In this document: piece after piece, positions 1-8,502 of the stretch
Numbering within the stretch: the first letter of the stretch is position 1
Layout: every line of letters starts with the position of its first letter
NCBI RefSeq assembly: GCF_029223885.1
Contig: NZ_CP119410.1
Coordinates: 62,001 to 126,000, forward strand
DNA length: 64,000 nucleotides
Source: Pararhizobium gei
GTDB lineage: Bacteria; Pseudomonadota; Alphaproteobacteria; Rhizobiales; Rhizobiaceae
Direction of reading: 5' to 3'
Notes under the pieces: generated by a model
What the model was told of the DNA's origin: nothing
What the model saw: only the letters and a program-made list of their open reading frames with translations
The model's database searches: none
Program-made: the position numbers and the translations under genes

Positions 1-1
1 C

Positions 2-406
2 GTCGACCTCTATCGGGAGGCGACACACAAGCTCGCCAAAGAACAGCAGCCTATAGGTATCCATTCTCCAGGATATGTAGCCGCGACAGATGCAAGGGCT
101 CGAGACGAGTTCTGGCCGCATTACCGGGTCATGCGCGACAGGATCGGGAAGGAGCGGGGTTGGGGACCCGTTACCATGGATGAGTTCGTATCTGAAATCG
201 ATAACGGTTCGCTGTATGTCGGTTCCCCCGAAACAGTCGCGGCAAAGCTCGCTCCGGTAATCTTCACTCTAGGCATCCAGCGTTTCCAGCTCAAGTACAG
301 CGCAGGAACTCTGCCGCACAAGGATCTGATGACGAGTATTAGGTTTTTCGGCGAGGTAGTTGTTCCCACGGTTAAAGCCGCTCTGGGGGATCGGAAAGCA
401 GCTTAG
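2..406 (+). CDS. LLM-class flavin-dependent oxidoreductase, C-terminal part
   Basis: The frame is open from the window edge to a TAG at 404-406, so only about the last 134 residues are present and the start lies outside. The segment YVGSPETVAAKLAP followed by a helix-rich tail ending in FGEVVVPTVKAAL is typical of the end of luciferase-like (F420/FMN) monooxygenases, where the SPETVAAKL stretch belongs to the last helices of the TIM barrel. The FMN site and the catalytic part are not visible. It reads the same way as the transporter and hydantoinase genes that follow and may act in the same pathway, but 245 bp with an operator-like palindrome separate them. The family call is fairly safe; the substrate is unknown. 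Confidence 0.75.
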   Translation, partial: VDLYREATHKLAKEQQPIGIHSPGYVAATDARARDEFWPHYRVMRDRIGKERGWGPVTMDEFVSEIDNGSLYVGSPETVAAKLAPVIFTLGIQRFQLKYSAGTLPHKDLMTSIRFFGEVVVPTVKAALGDRKAA

Positions 407-578
407 CTCTCTCGAACCCGCATGCACATTGTCGCGGAAATCCATGCGCAGCGGACGGAGGAGGTTTGCGGGTTTACCCGTCCAACCTGCTCTGGTTTGG
501 AGAGGCGAAACCGACAACATGCCTGTGACAGCCGCTGTGACCTGAGAAAACGATAAGCGAAAAAACGCCTTGATAAAT

Positions 579-597
579 AACTTATAAGATATAAGTT
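579..597. promoter_or_regulatory. Operator-like perfect inverted repeat upstream of the ABC operon
   Basis: AACTTATA (579-586) and TATAAGTT (590-597) form a perfect 8-bp inverted repeat around a 3-bp centre, 55 bp before the binding-protein ATG. It sits in an AT-rich stretch inside the 245-bp gap after the monooxygenase. Size and symmetry suit a dimeric repressor such as a GntR-type protein; the regulator itself is not in the window. The rest of the gap (407-651) shows no gene. Confidence 0.5.
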
Positions 598-651
598 CTA
601 CTTCCAGACGCCAAAGGCGCAAGGGAACTAATTCAGAACCGGGAGCTTGTT

Positions 652-1713
652 ATGCAGAAACTGTCGCGTCTTTCCTCAGTAGCAACAGTCATTGGACTCT
701 TGCTTTCCACCCAGCCTGTGCACGCCAAGGACTGGTGGCCGTTCAAGATTGCAGCTGCAAAAAACGGCGACCTCAAGAAGGTCGAGCAAATTGAGTATAC
801 GCCGCTCCTGAAAGCAGAAAAGGCTTGGAACCTCTGCGTCCTGTATCCTCATATGCAAGACAGCTATTGGGTGTCCGTGAACTACGGACTTATCGAGGAG
901 GCGAAGCGCCTCGGCGTGAAGGTGAGTGCATTCCAGGCTGGTGGTTACACAGCCCTCCCGAAGCAGATTGCCCAGTACGATGACTGCCTCGCGGCAGGTG
1001 CCGACGCGATCCTCATCGCCCCCATTTCTGAAGCGGGGCTCGCCTCGAAGATCAATGAGGGAATGAAAAAGGGGATCGTAAACATTGCTGTTGCAAACCC
1101 GATCCTTGAAACTCCGATTACCGCCCGCATCACCCCTGATACCTACCAGAAAGGCCTGCAGACGGGCGAATTCCTCAAGAAGCACCTCGGTGAGAATAAA
1201 GGGGCCGCCGTCGGCTTCCCCGGACCGCAAGGCAGCGGATGGGCGGAGAGCTATATGGCTGGTTTCCGCGATGCTTTGAAAACTGGCAACATTCAGCTTC
1301 TGGCCGAGCAATATGGCGAGGCCAGCGTGCCGGCACAGCTAAGGCTGGTGGAGGACGCCCTCCAGACCTACGCCGATATCAATGTGATCTGGGGGGGAGC
1401 GCCCACGGCCGAAGCAGCTGTCGGAGCGGTCGCAGATACCGGAAGGGAAGACGTGACAATCATGGCTTCTTACGAAAACCAGACGATGCTCAAAGCGGTC
1501 GCGGATGGGAAAGTCGTTGGCTTCGCCTCCGAGTTTCCTGTCATGATGGGAAAGATCAGCGTCGACCTGGCCGTTCGAGCCCTGGAGAAGAAGCCTTATG
1601 AGAAAGTCCTACTTGTGGCGCCCGGTATCGTAACGAAGGACAATATTGCGACCTTCGATACCACCCAGATATTCGCCCCTGAGGGTACAAAACCTGAATT
1701 CTCTGTGAAGTGA
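652..1713 (+). CDS. TorT-like periplasmic substrate-binding protein of an ABC importer
   Basis: This 353-residue exported protein has a signal peptide (charged MQKLSR, hydrophobic core, cleavage near PVHA-KD). The remainder reads as a two-lobed type 1 periplasmic binding fold: VLYPHMQDSYWVSV near residue 65, then GADAILIAPISEAG in the first lobe, and INVIWGGAPTAEAAVGA plus VVGFASEFPVMMGK in the second. The family is usually annotated TorT, the TMAO sensor partner, but here it is followed by an ATPase and two permeases and no TorS/TorR kinase system is present, so an importer role is far more likely. GGGAG sits 6 bases before the ATG. The cargo is probably a small cyclic amide handled by the hydantoinases downstream (inference). 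Confidence 0.85.
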   Translation: MQKLSRLSSVATVIGLLLSTQPVHAKDWWPFKIAAAKNGDLKKVEQIEYTPLLKAEKAWNLCVLYPHMQDSYWVSVNYGLIEEAKRLGVKVSAFQAGGYTALPKQIAQYDDCLAAGADAILIAPISEAGLASKINEGMKKGIVNIAVANPILETPITARITPDTYQKGLQTGEFLKKHLGENKGAAVGFPGPQGSGWAESYMAGFRDALKTGNIQLLAEQYGEASVPAQLRLVEDALQTYADINVIWGGAPTAEAAVGAVADTGREDVTIMASYENQTMLKAVADGKVVGFASEFPVMMGKISVDLAVRALEKKPYEKVLLVAPGIVTKDNIATFDTTQIFAPEGTKPEFSVK

Positions 1714-1718
1714 AGCTC

Positions 1719-1743
1719 CCGTAGGCGGACTAGCCGCCTACGG
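1719..1743 (+). terminator. Stem-loop between binding protein and ATPase genes
   Basis: CCGTAGGCGG (1719-1728) pairs perfectly with CCGCCTACGG (1734-1743) around a 5-base loop, 5 bases after the binding-protein stop. There is only a weak T-rich tail. Hairpins at this place in ABC operons usually stabilise the upstream message or cause partial termination, so that binding protein exceeds the membrane parts. Confidence 0.65.
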
Positions 1744-1764
1744 TTCTCAACTTTGGAAACGCAG

Positions 1765-3270
1765 ATGTTGTTAGGTCAGAATCTCGGAAAACGGTTCGGG
1801 GGCGCTGTTGCGCTTGAAGCCGTCGATTTCGAACTGCGGAGCGGCGAAGTCCATGCGCTGCTCGGTGAAAATGGAGCGGGTAAGTCGACGCTCATCAACC
1901 TCTTGGTCGGCACATTCCCCCCGACAACAGGTTCGATTGAGCTGCAAGGAAAGAGCCATGCTTCGATGTCTCCGAACATGGCGAACGAGCTCGGCGTGGC
2001 GGCCGTGTTCCAGGAATTCAGCCTGCCCCCTGATCTGACAGTGCTCGAGAGCCTGTTCCTGGGACGTGAGAAGCGCCGGGGATTTTTACTGGATCGCCGA
2101 GGCATGAGAAGCGAAGCAGAGCAGTTGTTACAGCAACTTTCCTTCGATATCGATCTCGACCAACAGGTCTTAAGCCTTACGCGCGCTCAGAAGCAGATGG
2201 TGGAGATAGCAAAGGCCCTACGGACCAGTCCCCGTGTCCTGATATTGGACGAACCGACGGCATCTCTTACTGACGGAGAGGCGGGAAAGCTGTTTGACGC
2301 CATCGCCCAGCTCAAGATGGGCGGCGTCGGAATCATCTACGTCTCGCACCGCATGTCCGAAATCCGCAATCTGTCTGATCGGGTTACTGTTCTACGCGGC
2401 GGTCGCAGGATCGGCACAGTCAATACAGCGGACGTGTCGGACCAAGAACTGATCGAGATGATGGTAGGCCGCCCTATGGAGCAGCTGTTCCCGGTGATCA
2501 GCTCCGCTCCCGGATCAGTAGCCGTTCAGGTAAGTGACTTATCTACCGCTGACGGCACGGTCAGACACGCCTCCTTCACCGCTAGAGCGGGCGAGGTGGT
2601 CGGTCTAGCGGGGCTGGTGGGCTGTGGGCGAAGCGAGCTCTGCCGCGCTATCTTCGGTCTCACCTCTATAACAGGAGGCTCGATCGAAGTACTTGGGAAG
2701 AAGATAGGCCAGCAGCATCCCTCTTCAATGCTCGACCGCGGCCTTTGCTATTTTCCACCAGACAGGGGAGCGGAGGGTCTGGCACTCTCGCGGCCAGTTC
2801 GGGAGAACGTGACAATGAGCTCCCTGGACCTCACCTCCTTGAAGGCAGGCCCTTTTCTAGACATCCTGCGCGAGCGACGGGTCGTTAGAGGACCTTTGCA
2901 GGAGTTGAAGCTTAGGCCACTTTCGCCGGAGAGCCCGGTGTCGACGTTTTCCGGCGGCAACCAGCAGAAGGCAATGCTCGCTCGCGGGCTGATCAAAGAA
3001 TACGAGGTTTACGTATTCGATGAGCCGACAGTCGGCATCGACGTCGGAGCCAAATCCGATGTGTATCAGCTTATCAAGAGGCTGGTCGAACGAGGGGCGT
3101 GCGTGATCCTATCGACGTCCGAACTCCCTGAACTCATCAACCTGTCTTCCAGGATTTACGTGATGCACCAGAGCTCAGTCGTTGCGGAGCTTCACGGAGA
3201 GGGAATGACCGAGGCTGCCGTGCTTTCCCACTATTTTGGGAACTCGGCAGAGGAAAGGAAACTCCAGTGA
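1765..3270 (+). CDS. Sugar-type ABC importer ATPase (RbsA/MglA-like, two ATPase domains)
   Basis: This protein of about 501 residues powers the importer from the cytoplasmic face. The first half has Walker A GENGAGKS, a degenerate signature region (LTRAQKQMVEIAKAL) and Walker B LILDEPT. The second has the altered Walker A typical of this family (GLVGCGRSELC), signature SGGNQQKAMLARG and Walker B YVFDEPTVGID. Such fused ATPases serve ribose, galactose, xylose and related importers (CUT2). A TTG start at 1753 is possible, but ATG 1765 has GGAA six bases upstream and is preferred. The stop overlaps the next gene in GTGA, pointing to translational coupling with the first permease. Confidence 0.9.
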   Translation: MLLGQNLGKRFGGAVALEAVDFELRSGEVHALLGENGAGKSTLINLLVGTFPPTTGSIELQGKSHASMSPNMANELGVAAVFQEFSLPPDLTVLESLFLGREKRRGFLLDRRGMRSEAEQLLQQLSFDIDLDQQVLSLTRAQKQMVEIAKALRTSPRVLILDEPTASLTDGEAGKLFDAIAQLKMGGVGIIYVSHRMSEIRNLSDRVTVLRGGRRIGTVNTADVSDQELIEMMVGRPMEQLFPVISSAPGSVAVQVSDLSTADGTVRHASFTARAGEVVGLAGLVGCGRSELCRAIFGLTSITGGSIEVLGKKIGQQHPSSMLDRGLCYFPPDRGAEGLALSRPVRENVTMSSLDLTSLKAGPFLDILRERRVVRGPLQELKLRPLSPESPVSTFSGGNQQKAMLARGLIKEYEVYVFDEPTVGIDVGAKSDVYQLIKRLVERGACVILSTSELPELINLSSRIYVMHQSSVVAELHGEGMTEAAVLSHYFGNSAEERKLQ

Positions 3271-4277
3271 CAAGCATAGCTGTTTCGGGAATGCCGAATG
3301 GGCGCGGTAGGAGCAGGCGCGACAGGTTCATCGCCCAGGGAGGAATTGTCCTGACGTTCCTCGTTGTCGCGGCGGTGGGGACATACTTGTTGGAGCCGAG
3401 GTTCATCAACCGCCTCAATATCCTCAACCTTCTTAGAAACTTCTCGTTTCTCCTGCTTCCGGCACTCGCCCAGATGGTCGTGATGACCACAGGGGGATTC
3501 GATCTTTCGGTGGGTGCGATGGTCGCAATTTCCTCGGTTCTGACCGCCACCGTAATGCTGTACCTGTCGTCATTCGCTCCAGACATGCCGGTAGCAGTGT
3601 CATTGACCGCTCTGGCAGCATGCCTTCTCGCTGGCGGGCTGGTGGGCTTGGTGAACGGCGTCCTTATCGCGGTGTGGAAGCTGTCACCTTTCATGGTGAC
3701 ACTTGCCACGGCTTCCATGATTACAGGGACGACGCTTTACTACACCCAGGGCATACCGATTTATGGTGTCCTGCAGCAGTTCTCCGACGGCGTTGGACGG
3801 GGCCAGATCGGAGGAATACCCGTCGTTGTCGTAATCACACTCGCCGTAACCGTCTGCCTTGTGATTATGCAGCGTCAGACAGCCTTCGGTCGGCATCTCT
3901 ACGCGGTGGGTAGCGATTTTCGGTCGGCACGGCTTTCCGGAGTCGGCACGATACGCACCACACTCGCTGCCTATATGATCTCCAGCACCCTGGCGGCGAT
4001 AACCGGATACCTTATGACGGCGCGCCTTGGCTCCGGGCAGGGCACGATCGGAGCCACGCTTGCTCTCGAGACGATCGCCGCCGCGGTTATAGGAGGTGTG
4101 TCCTTGCGCGGCGGTGTCGGGCGGGCCGAACTGGTGGCGGTCGCGGCGCTCTTTCTCGCAGTCACCAACAACGCCATGAACCTCCTCAAGATCGACAGTC
4201 GTTTCCAAACGCTGATGCTGGGCGTCATCCTGATCGCCGCGCTGTGGACCGAACGATCCCTCATAAGGAAGAAGTGA
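3267..4277 (+). CDS. CUT2-type ABC importer permease 1
   Basis: The 336-residue product is a membrane protein of the BPD_transp_2 (RbsC-like) family, with about eight to ten hydrophobic segments. The conserved block GGFDLSVGAMVAIS lies near residue 75 and the cytoplasmic coupling block near GRHLYAVGSDFRSARLSG, followed by AAAVIGGVSLRGGVG. It starts at GTG 3267 inside the ATPase stop codon, with AGGAAAGGAA just upstream, and its own stop overlaps the next ATG (TGATG at 4275-4279). The ATPase and both permeases therefore form one translationally coupled block. Confidence 0.9.
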   Translation: MTSIAVSGMPNGRGRSRRDRFIAQGGIVLTFLVVAAVGTYLLEPRFINRLNILNLLRNFSFLLLPALAQMVVMTTGGFDLSVGAMVAISSVLTATVMLYLSSFAPDMPVAVSLTALAACLLAGGLVGLVNGVLIAVWKLSPFMVTLATASMITGTTLYYTQGIPIYGVLQQFSDGVGRGQIGGIPVVVVITLAVTVCLVIMQRQTAFGRHLYAVGSDFRSARLSGVGTIRTTLAAYMISSTLAAITGYLMTARLGSGQGTIGATLALETIAAAVIGGVSLRGGVGRAELVAVAALFLAVTNNAMNLLKIDSRFQTLMLGVILIAALWTERSLIRKK

Positions 4278-4573
4278 TGGCGGAATTGGCTCTCCCTGAA
4301 AACCGTTCCTTCGACAAGGCCAAGCTGCGGACATGGACGCTGCCTGCTGCAGTAATTGCTGTGTTCGTCGGCTTCTCGATCGTCGAGCCCCGCGTGTTCT
4401 CGCAGGCGAACATCTTCAATATAGTCACACAAACAAGCTACCTGGCCATATTCGCAATGGCGCAGACGGTCGTGATCGTAACTCGGGGATTTGATCTCTC
4501 GCTCGGCTTCGCAGTTTCGCTCGTCAGTGTCCTCTCTGCCATTGTAATGGTCGCGGTGGGCGAGCCCACCTTA

Positions 4574-4589
4574 TACCAACCGTCAGTGA
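4574..4589. repeat. Left terminal inverted repeat of IS630 copy 1
   Basis: TACCAACCGTCAGTGA at the left end matches the reverse complement of the right end (TACCAACCGTCACTGA) with one mismatch. Confidence 0.85.
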
Positions 4590-4657
4590 GCATGACTCTG
4601 AAGGGGATTCCCAGCAGCCAACGAATCTGAATCTGTGATGCAAACTGGAGGTTTGTG

Positions 4658-5718
4658 ATGGGTTCAGCGATTTCTTTGCGATCGGACTTCGACGGAGCCA
4701 GGTTGCGGCTTCTGGCTCGGCAGACACGCGATGCCGATCAGGCACGGCGGCTTCTGGCACTTGCATCGATCTATGATGGCGGCTCACGCGCCGATGCCGC
4801 CCGGCTTGGCAGTGTGACGGTTCAGATCGTGCGCGACTGGGTGGTGCGCTTCAATGAACGCGGTCCCGCCGGCCTTATCAACGGCAAGGCCCCGGGCAAA
4901 CCTTCTCTCCTGAACGATGAACAGCGAACGGCTTTGGCGCAAGCCATAGAGCGCGGACCGACCCCGTATCTGGATGGAGTCGTTCGCTGGCGTCTGTGTG
5001 ATCTGGCGCAATGGATTTGGGAAGAGTTCCGCATCTCGGTGAGCGAGGAGACCCTGGGCCGCGAAGTGCGTGCCATGGGCTATCGCAAGCTCTCGGCTCG
5101 CCCAAGACATCATGCGCAGGATGCCGAGGCGGCCGAGGCATTTAAAAAAACTTCCCCGCCGCTGTGGCAGAAATCGCCGCAGGTCCCGCCAAGGGCAAAG
5201 TAATCGAAATCTGGTTCCAGGACGAAGCCCGGATAGGCCAGAAGAACAAGATCACGCGTCGTTGGGCCAAGCGGGGCTCAAGGCCGTCCGCGCCGCACGA
5301 CCAGCGAACCCGATCGGCCTATATCTTCGGTGCCATCTGTCCCAAGCACGGCAAGGCCGCCGCTCTCGTCATGCCGTGGTGCGACACCCATGCCATGAAC
5401 CAGCACCTGATCGAGATATCCCGCAACGTCGCCGTTCATGCACACGCCGTCCTCATCATGGATCAGGCCGGATGGCACATGTCCAACAATCTCGTCGTTC
5501 CAGAAAACATCACCATCCTGCCACTGCCGCCCAAATCGCCCGAGTTGAACCCGGTCGAAAACATCTGGCAGTTCATGAGGGACAACTGGCTCTCAAACCG
5601 AGTCTTCAAATCCTACGAGGATATCGTCGACCACTGCTGCTACGCTTGGAGAACCCTCCAGCAACGACCATGGAAGATCATGTCAATCGGCCGACGCAAA
5701 TGGGCGCAAGGGTTCTAA
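4658..5718 (+). CDS. IS630-family transposase, two frames joined by -1 frameshifting (copy 1)
   Basis: The first frame (4658-5203) encodes an N-terminal helix-turn-helix region (RRLLALASIYDGGSRADAARL, then VQIVRDWVVRFNERG) that binds the ends. The second (5164-5718) holds the DDE catalytic core: FQDEARIG (first Asp), LIMDQAGWH (second Asp) and SPELNPVENIW (Glu). At 5141-5151 the codons TTT AAA AAA ACT give an A AAA AAA slippery site; slipping back one base joins the frames, a normal expression mode for this family. GGAGG lies six bases before ATG 4658. The fused product would be about 350 residues. All catalytic residues are present, so it is probably active. Confidence 0.9.
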
Positions 5719-5719
5719 T

Positions 5720-5735
5720 CAGTGACGGTTGGTAT
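5720..5735. repeat. Right terminal inverted repeat of IS630 copy 1
   Basis: CAGTGACGGTTGGTAT closes the element and is followed by the TA target copy at 5736-5737. The right end carries one more base (T) outside the TACCAA core than the left end does. Confidence 0.85.
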
Positions 5736-6426
5736 TAGCGATAGCCGCCGGCATATTTACCGGCCTTGTTGTGGCTGTGATTATAGGCATGGCAAACGGT
5801 GTGCTGATTGCAGGAATCGGAATAAACCCGCTCGTGACGACGCTCGGCGTCGCCAACATAGTTTTATCCCTCGCCTCAACAGTAAGCGGAGGCTTTCCGG
5901 TCAGCGGTTTCACTCTTCAATTCAGTCAGTTGTTTGCCCAAAGCTCGTTCCTAGGGCTTCCCGTTCCGGTGGTCGTCGCGGCTGTGGTTTTCGCGGGATT
6001 GTCCGTGTTGATGAATTTGACCTCATTCGGACGCAGCCTCTATATAATTGGGGCCAACCCCAAAGCCGCCGTGGTCGCCGGGATCAGGAGTGGTCCCGTC
6101 GTTGCGGCGGCCTACTGCCTGTGCGGAATGCTCGTCGGGCTCGGCGCTTTGATGCTGACAGCGCGAACTGGCTCGGGTGAACCGAACCTGGGAGGCAACC
6201 TCACCCTGGAATCCATCGCGGCCGCTGTAGTCGGAGGCGTGAAGCTCTCCGGCGGCGAGGGCGGCGTTGGAGCCGCAGTCCTTGGCGCGCTGTTTGTCAC
6301 CGTGCTGTCGAACGGAATGAACCTTACTCAGGTAGACGGCTATCTCCAGCAGATCTGCCTCGGCGCGATCATCATCATTGCCCTGGTCACCAGCCGTGGC
6401 CACAGCAGACATTAATAGAGGAAGCT

Positions 6427-8487
6427 ATGGGATATCAGGTTTGTATCGATATCGGCGGGACTTTCACCGACTGCCTTGTGTCAGATAAGAATGGCGAGAT
6501 CTCGATTTTTAAGTCGCCCACCACGCCGGGCGAGTTCGAGAAAGGGTTCATCAATGTCCTGAACGTGGCCGCCGAAGGTTATGGCCTCGCGCCTGACGCC
6601 TTCCTCAAAGATATCGACCTTATCGTCCACGGGTCCACCGTTTCGACCAACGCTCTGGTCGAGAAGAAGACGGTGAAGGTAGGGTTGATCCTGACAGCCG
6701 GACACCAGGACATCCTCGTGCTGCGCGAAGGTCCGCGAAAAGGAGCCTTCCAGTGGAAACTCAATTATCCTGAGCCTTACGTACCGCGGCATTTGACTAG
6801 GACAGTGACCGAGAGGATCGATGCCCGGGGTCGCGTCCTCACAAGCCTGCTCGAAGACGACGTTTTGCGCGCCGCTTCCGATTTCAAGGCTTCCGCCGTC
6901 GAGGCGGTCGCCGTCGGGCTCCTTTGGTCCGTGGTCAACAGCCAGCACGAGCTGAAGGTCCGGGAAATCCTTGAGCGTGAACTGCCGGGAGTTCCTGTAA
7001 CCCTGAGCCATGAGATCAATCCGATGCCGCGGGAATACAAACGCGTGATCGCGGCCGCCATCGACGCCTCGATCAATCCCATCGTTCGCACCTATATCGA
7101 GCGGCTCAAGATGGCACTAGACGAGGCGCAGTTCGCAGGGGAGTTGCTTCTGGCGAACTGCGTGGGCGGGATGATGCCGGTGCCAGAGATGATCCGGAAG
7201 CCTATCTATAGCGTCATGTCCGGGCCGACACTCGCACCGATGGCGGCGCTGGCTTTATCATCCGAGCCCGACATAATCGTCGGCGACATGGGCGGTACCA
7301 CGTTTGACGTTTCCGCTCTGCGAAGCCACCAGATCATCGTTACGCCAGATTCCATGATCCACGACGACTCTCTGGGCATTCCCAAGGTGGACGTAAGGTC
7401 CGTCGGCGCTGGAGGTGGTTCTATCGCTTCGGTCGATGCTGGAGGGATGCTTCATGTCGGCCCTCATAGCGCAGGCGCTCGACCGGGCCCTGCCTGCTAT
7501 CAACGGGGAGGCATGAAACCCACGGTAACGGATGCGAACGTCGTCCTCGGTATCATCGATCCCGACTACTTCCTCGGCGGAAAGATGAAGCTAAGCAAGG
7601 AGCGGGCGGAGCAAGCACTGGCGGAAGTCGCCGCGCCTCTAGGTCTGTCGATCGAGGAATCGGCATTCGCGATCTATACCACAAGCAATCACAACATGGT
7701 CGCCGCGATCGAAGAGATCACGGTGCGTGAGGGCATCAACCCGCGTGATAGCTTCTTCGTCTGCGGTGGCGGCGCAACGGCGATACACATTGCAGACATG
7801 GCCGATATCCTCGGCCTCAAAAGATATATGATACCAAGATTCATGGCGGGATTGAGCGCATTCGGCGGACTCATTTCTGATATCCGGAGAGAGGATACCG
7901 CCGTCCTACTTACTTCCAGCGCGACGTTTGACGCTGAAGGTGTCACTGACGCTCTCGGAGGGCTCCTCAAAGCAGGCCGTCAATTCCTTGCCGAAGCAGG
8001 GGTGTCGCCGGAGAACCAGCGCTTCGAGTTCGCCTTCCTTGGACGATACGAGTACCAGTCATTCGAAATCGAGGTGCCATTTGTTCCAAAAGACCGCGCG
8101 GTAACGCCAGGCCAGCTTCAACGTCTTGTGGAGGATTTCCACCGAATGCACGAGCGCATCTATTCGATTAGGTCGGATGGTGACGTGGTCGAGTTCACCG
8201 GATGGAAACTCAGGTCCATCGGCAAGCGCGACGGCCAGGATATCTGGCTTAACCACAAAGTGCCTCGTCAGATAGAAACCGTCACGGCCGCAGGTTCCCG
8301 AGCCGTTTACAGTCATTCGCTCGGTCGCCGCGAAGAAATCCCGGTATTCAAGCTCTCGTCTCTCGGCTGCGGGGCCGCGGTTGATGGCCCCTGCGTCATC
8401 GATGCGGACACATTCACCGCCTTCCTCAAGAGGAGCCATCGCGCAACGATCGACGACTACGGGAATGTCGTCGTAACGGTCGAATGA
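6427..8487 (+). CDS. hyuA: Hydantoinase/oxoprolinase subunit A (HyuA-like)
   Basis: This 686-residue cytoplasmic subunit belongs to the ATP-dependent hydantoinase/5-oxoprolinase family, which opens cyclic amide rings such as N-methylhydantoin or 5-oxoproline using ATP. The N-terminus has DIGGTFTDC, the phosphate-binding loop of the family's actin-like fold, then HGSTVSTNALVEKK. Near residue 280 comes GDMGGTTFDVS, the second phosphate-binding loop, and near 340 the glycine-rich SVGAGGGSIA. GAGGAAGC precedes the ATG. It lies 11 bp after the permease and 15 bp before HyuB, as expected for a heteromeric enzyme made with its transporter. Which ring is opened cannot be told from sequence. Confidence 0.88.
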   Translation: MGYQVCIDIGGTFTDCLVSDKNGEISIFKSPTTPGEFEKGFINVLNVAAEGYGLAPDAFLKDIDLIVHGSTVSTNALVEKKTVKVGLILTAGHQDILVLREGPRKGAFQWKLNYPEPYVPRHLTRTVTERIDARGRVLTSLLEDDVLRAASDFKASAVEAVAVGLLWSVVNSQHELKVREILERELPGVPVTLSHEINPMPREYKRVIAAAIDASINPIVRTYIERLKMALDEAQFAGELLLANCVGGMMPVPEMIRKPIYSVMSGPTLAPMAALALSSEPDIIVGDMGGTTFDVSALRSHQIIVTPDSMIHDDSLGIPKVDVRSVGAGGGSIASVDAGGMLHVGPHSAGARPGPACYQRGGMKPTVTDANVVLGIIDPDYFLGGKMKLSKERAEQALAEVAAPLGLSIEESAFAIYTTSNHNMVAAIEEITVREGINPRDSFFVCGGGATAIHIADMADILGLKRYMIPRFMAGLSAFGGLISDIRREDTAVLLTSSATFDAEGVTDALGGLLKAGRQFLAEAGVSPENQRFEFAFLGRYEYQSFEIEVPFVPKDRAVTPGQLQRLVEDFHRMHERIYSIRSDGDVVEFTGWKLRSIGKRDGQDIWLNHKVPRQIETVTAAGSRAVYSHSLGRREEIPVFKLSSLGCGAAVDGPCVIDADTFTAFLKRSHRATIDDYGNVVVTVE

Positions 8488-8502
8488 CCGCAGGAGAACC
8501 AC

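Larger units (their letters stand above)
4572..5737 (+). mobile_element. IS630-family insertion sequence, copy 1 (1162 bp plus TA target duplication)
   Basis: The element spans 4574-5735. TA duplicates lie at 4572-4573 and 5736-5737. Terminal inverted repeats read TACCAACCGTCA on the left and, on the opposite strand of the right end, ATACCAACCGTCA. It holds one transposase in two frames linked by an A7 run. TA target choice and the DDE transposase place it in the IS630/Tc1/mariner superfamily. The clean duplication and the intact reading frame of the host gene suggest a recent insertion. Confidence 0.93.
4277..6415 (+). pseudogene. CUT2-type ABC importer permease 2, split by an IS630 element
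   Basis: The gene begins at ATG 4277, one base into the stop of permease 1, and reads MAELALPENRSFDKAKL through the block TRGFDLSLGFAVS to VGEPTL at 4573. It resumes at 5738 with AIAAGIFTG and runs to the TAA at 6415. If the inserted element and one copy of the TA duplication are removed, the two halves join in frame into a normal 324-residue RbsC-like permease; no other damage is visible. Either half alone lacks essential membrane segments. The importer would then depend on permease 1 as a homodimer, or is dead (inference). A short open frame beginning TTGGTATTAGCG at 5729 could allow some translation of the distal half. Confidence 0.9.

Noticed and set aside
652..1713. Reading this gene as the TMAO sensor component TorT
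   Set aside because: No TorS/TorR or TMAO reductase genes are present, and an ATPase and two permeases follow at once; importer binding protein fits better.
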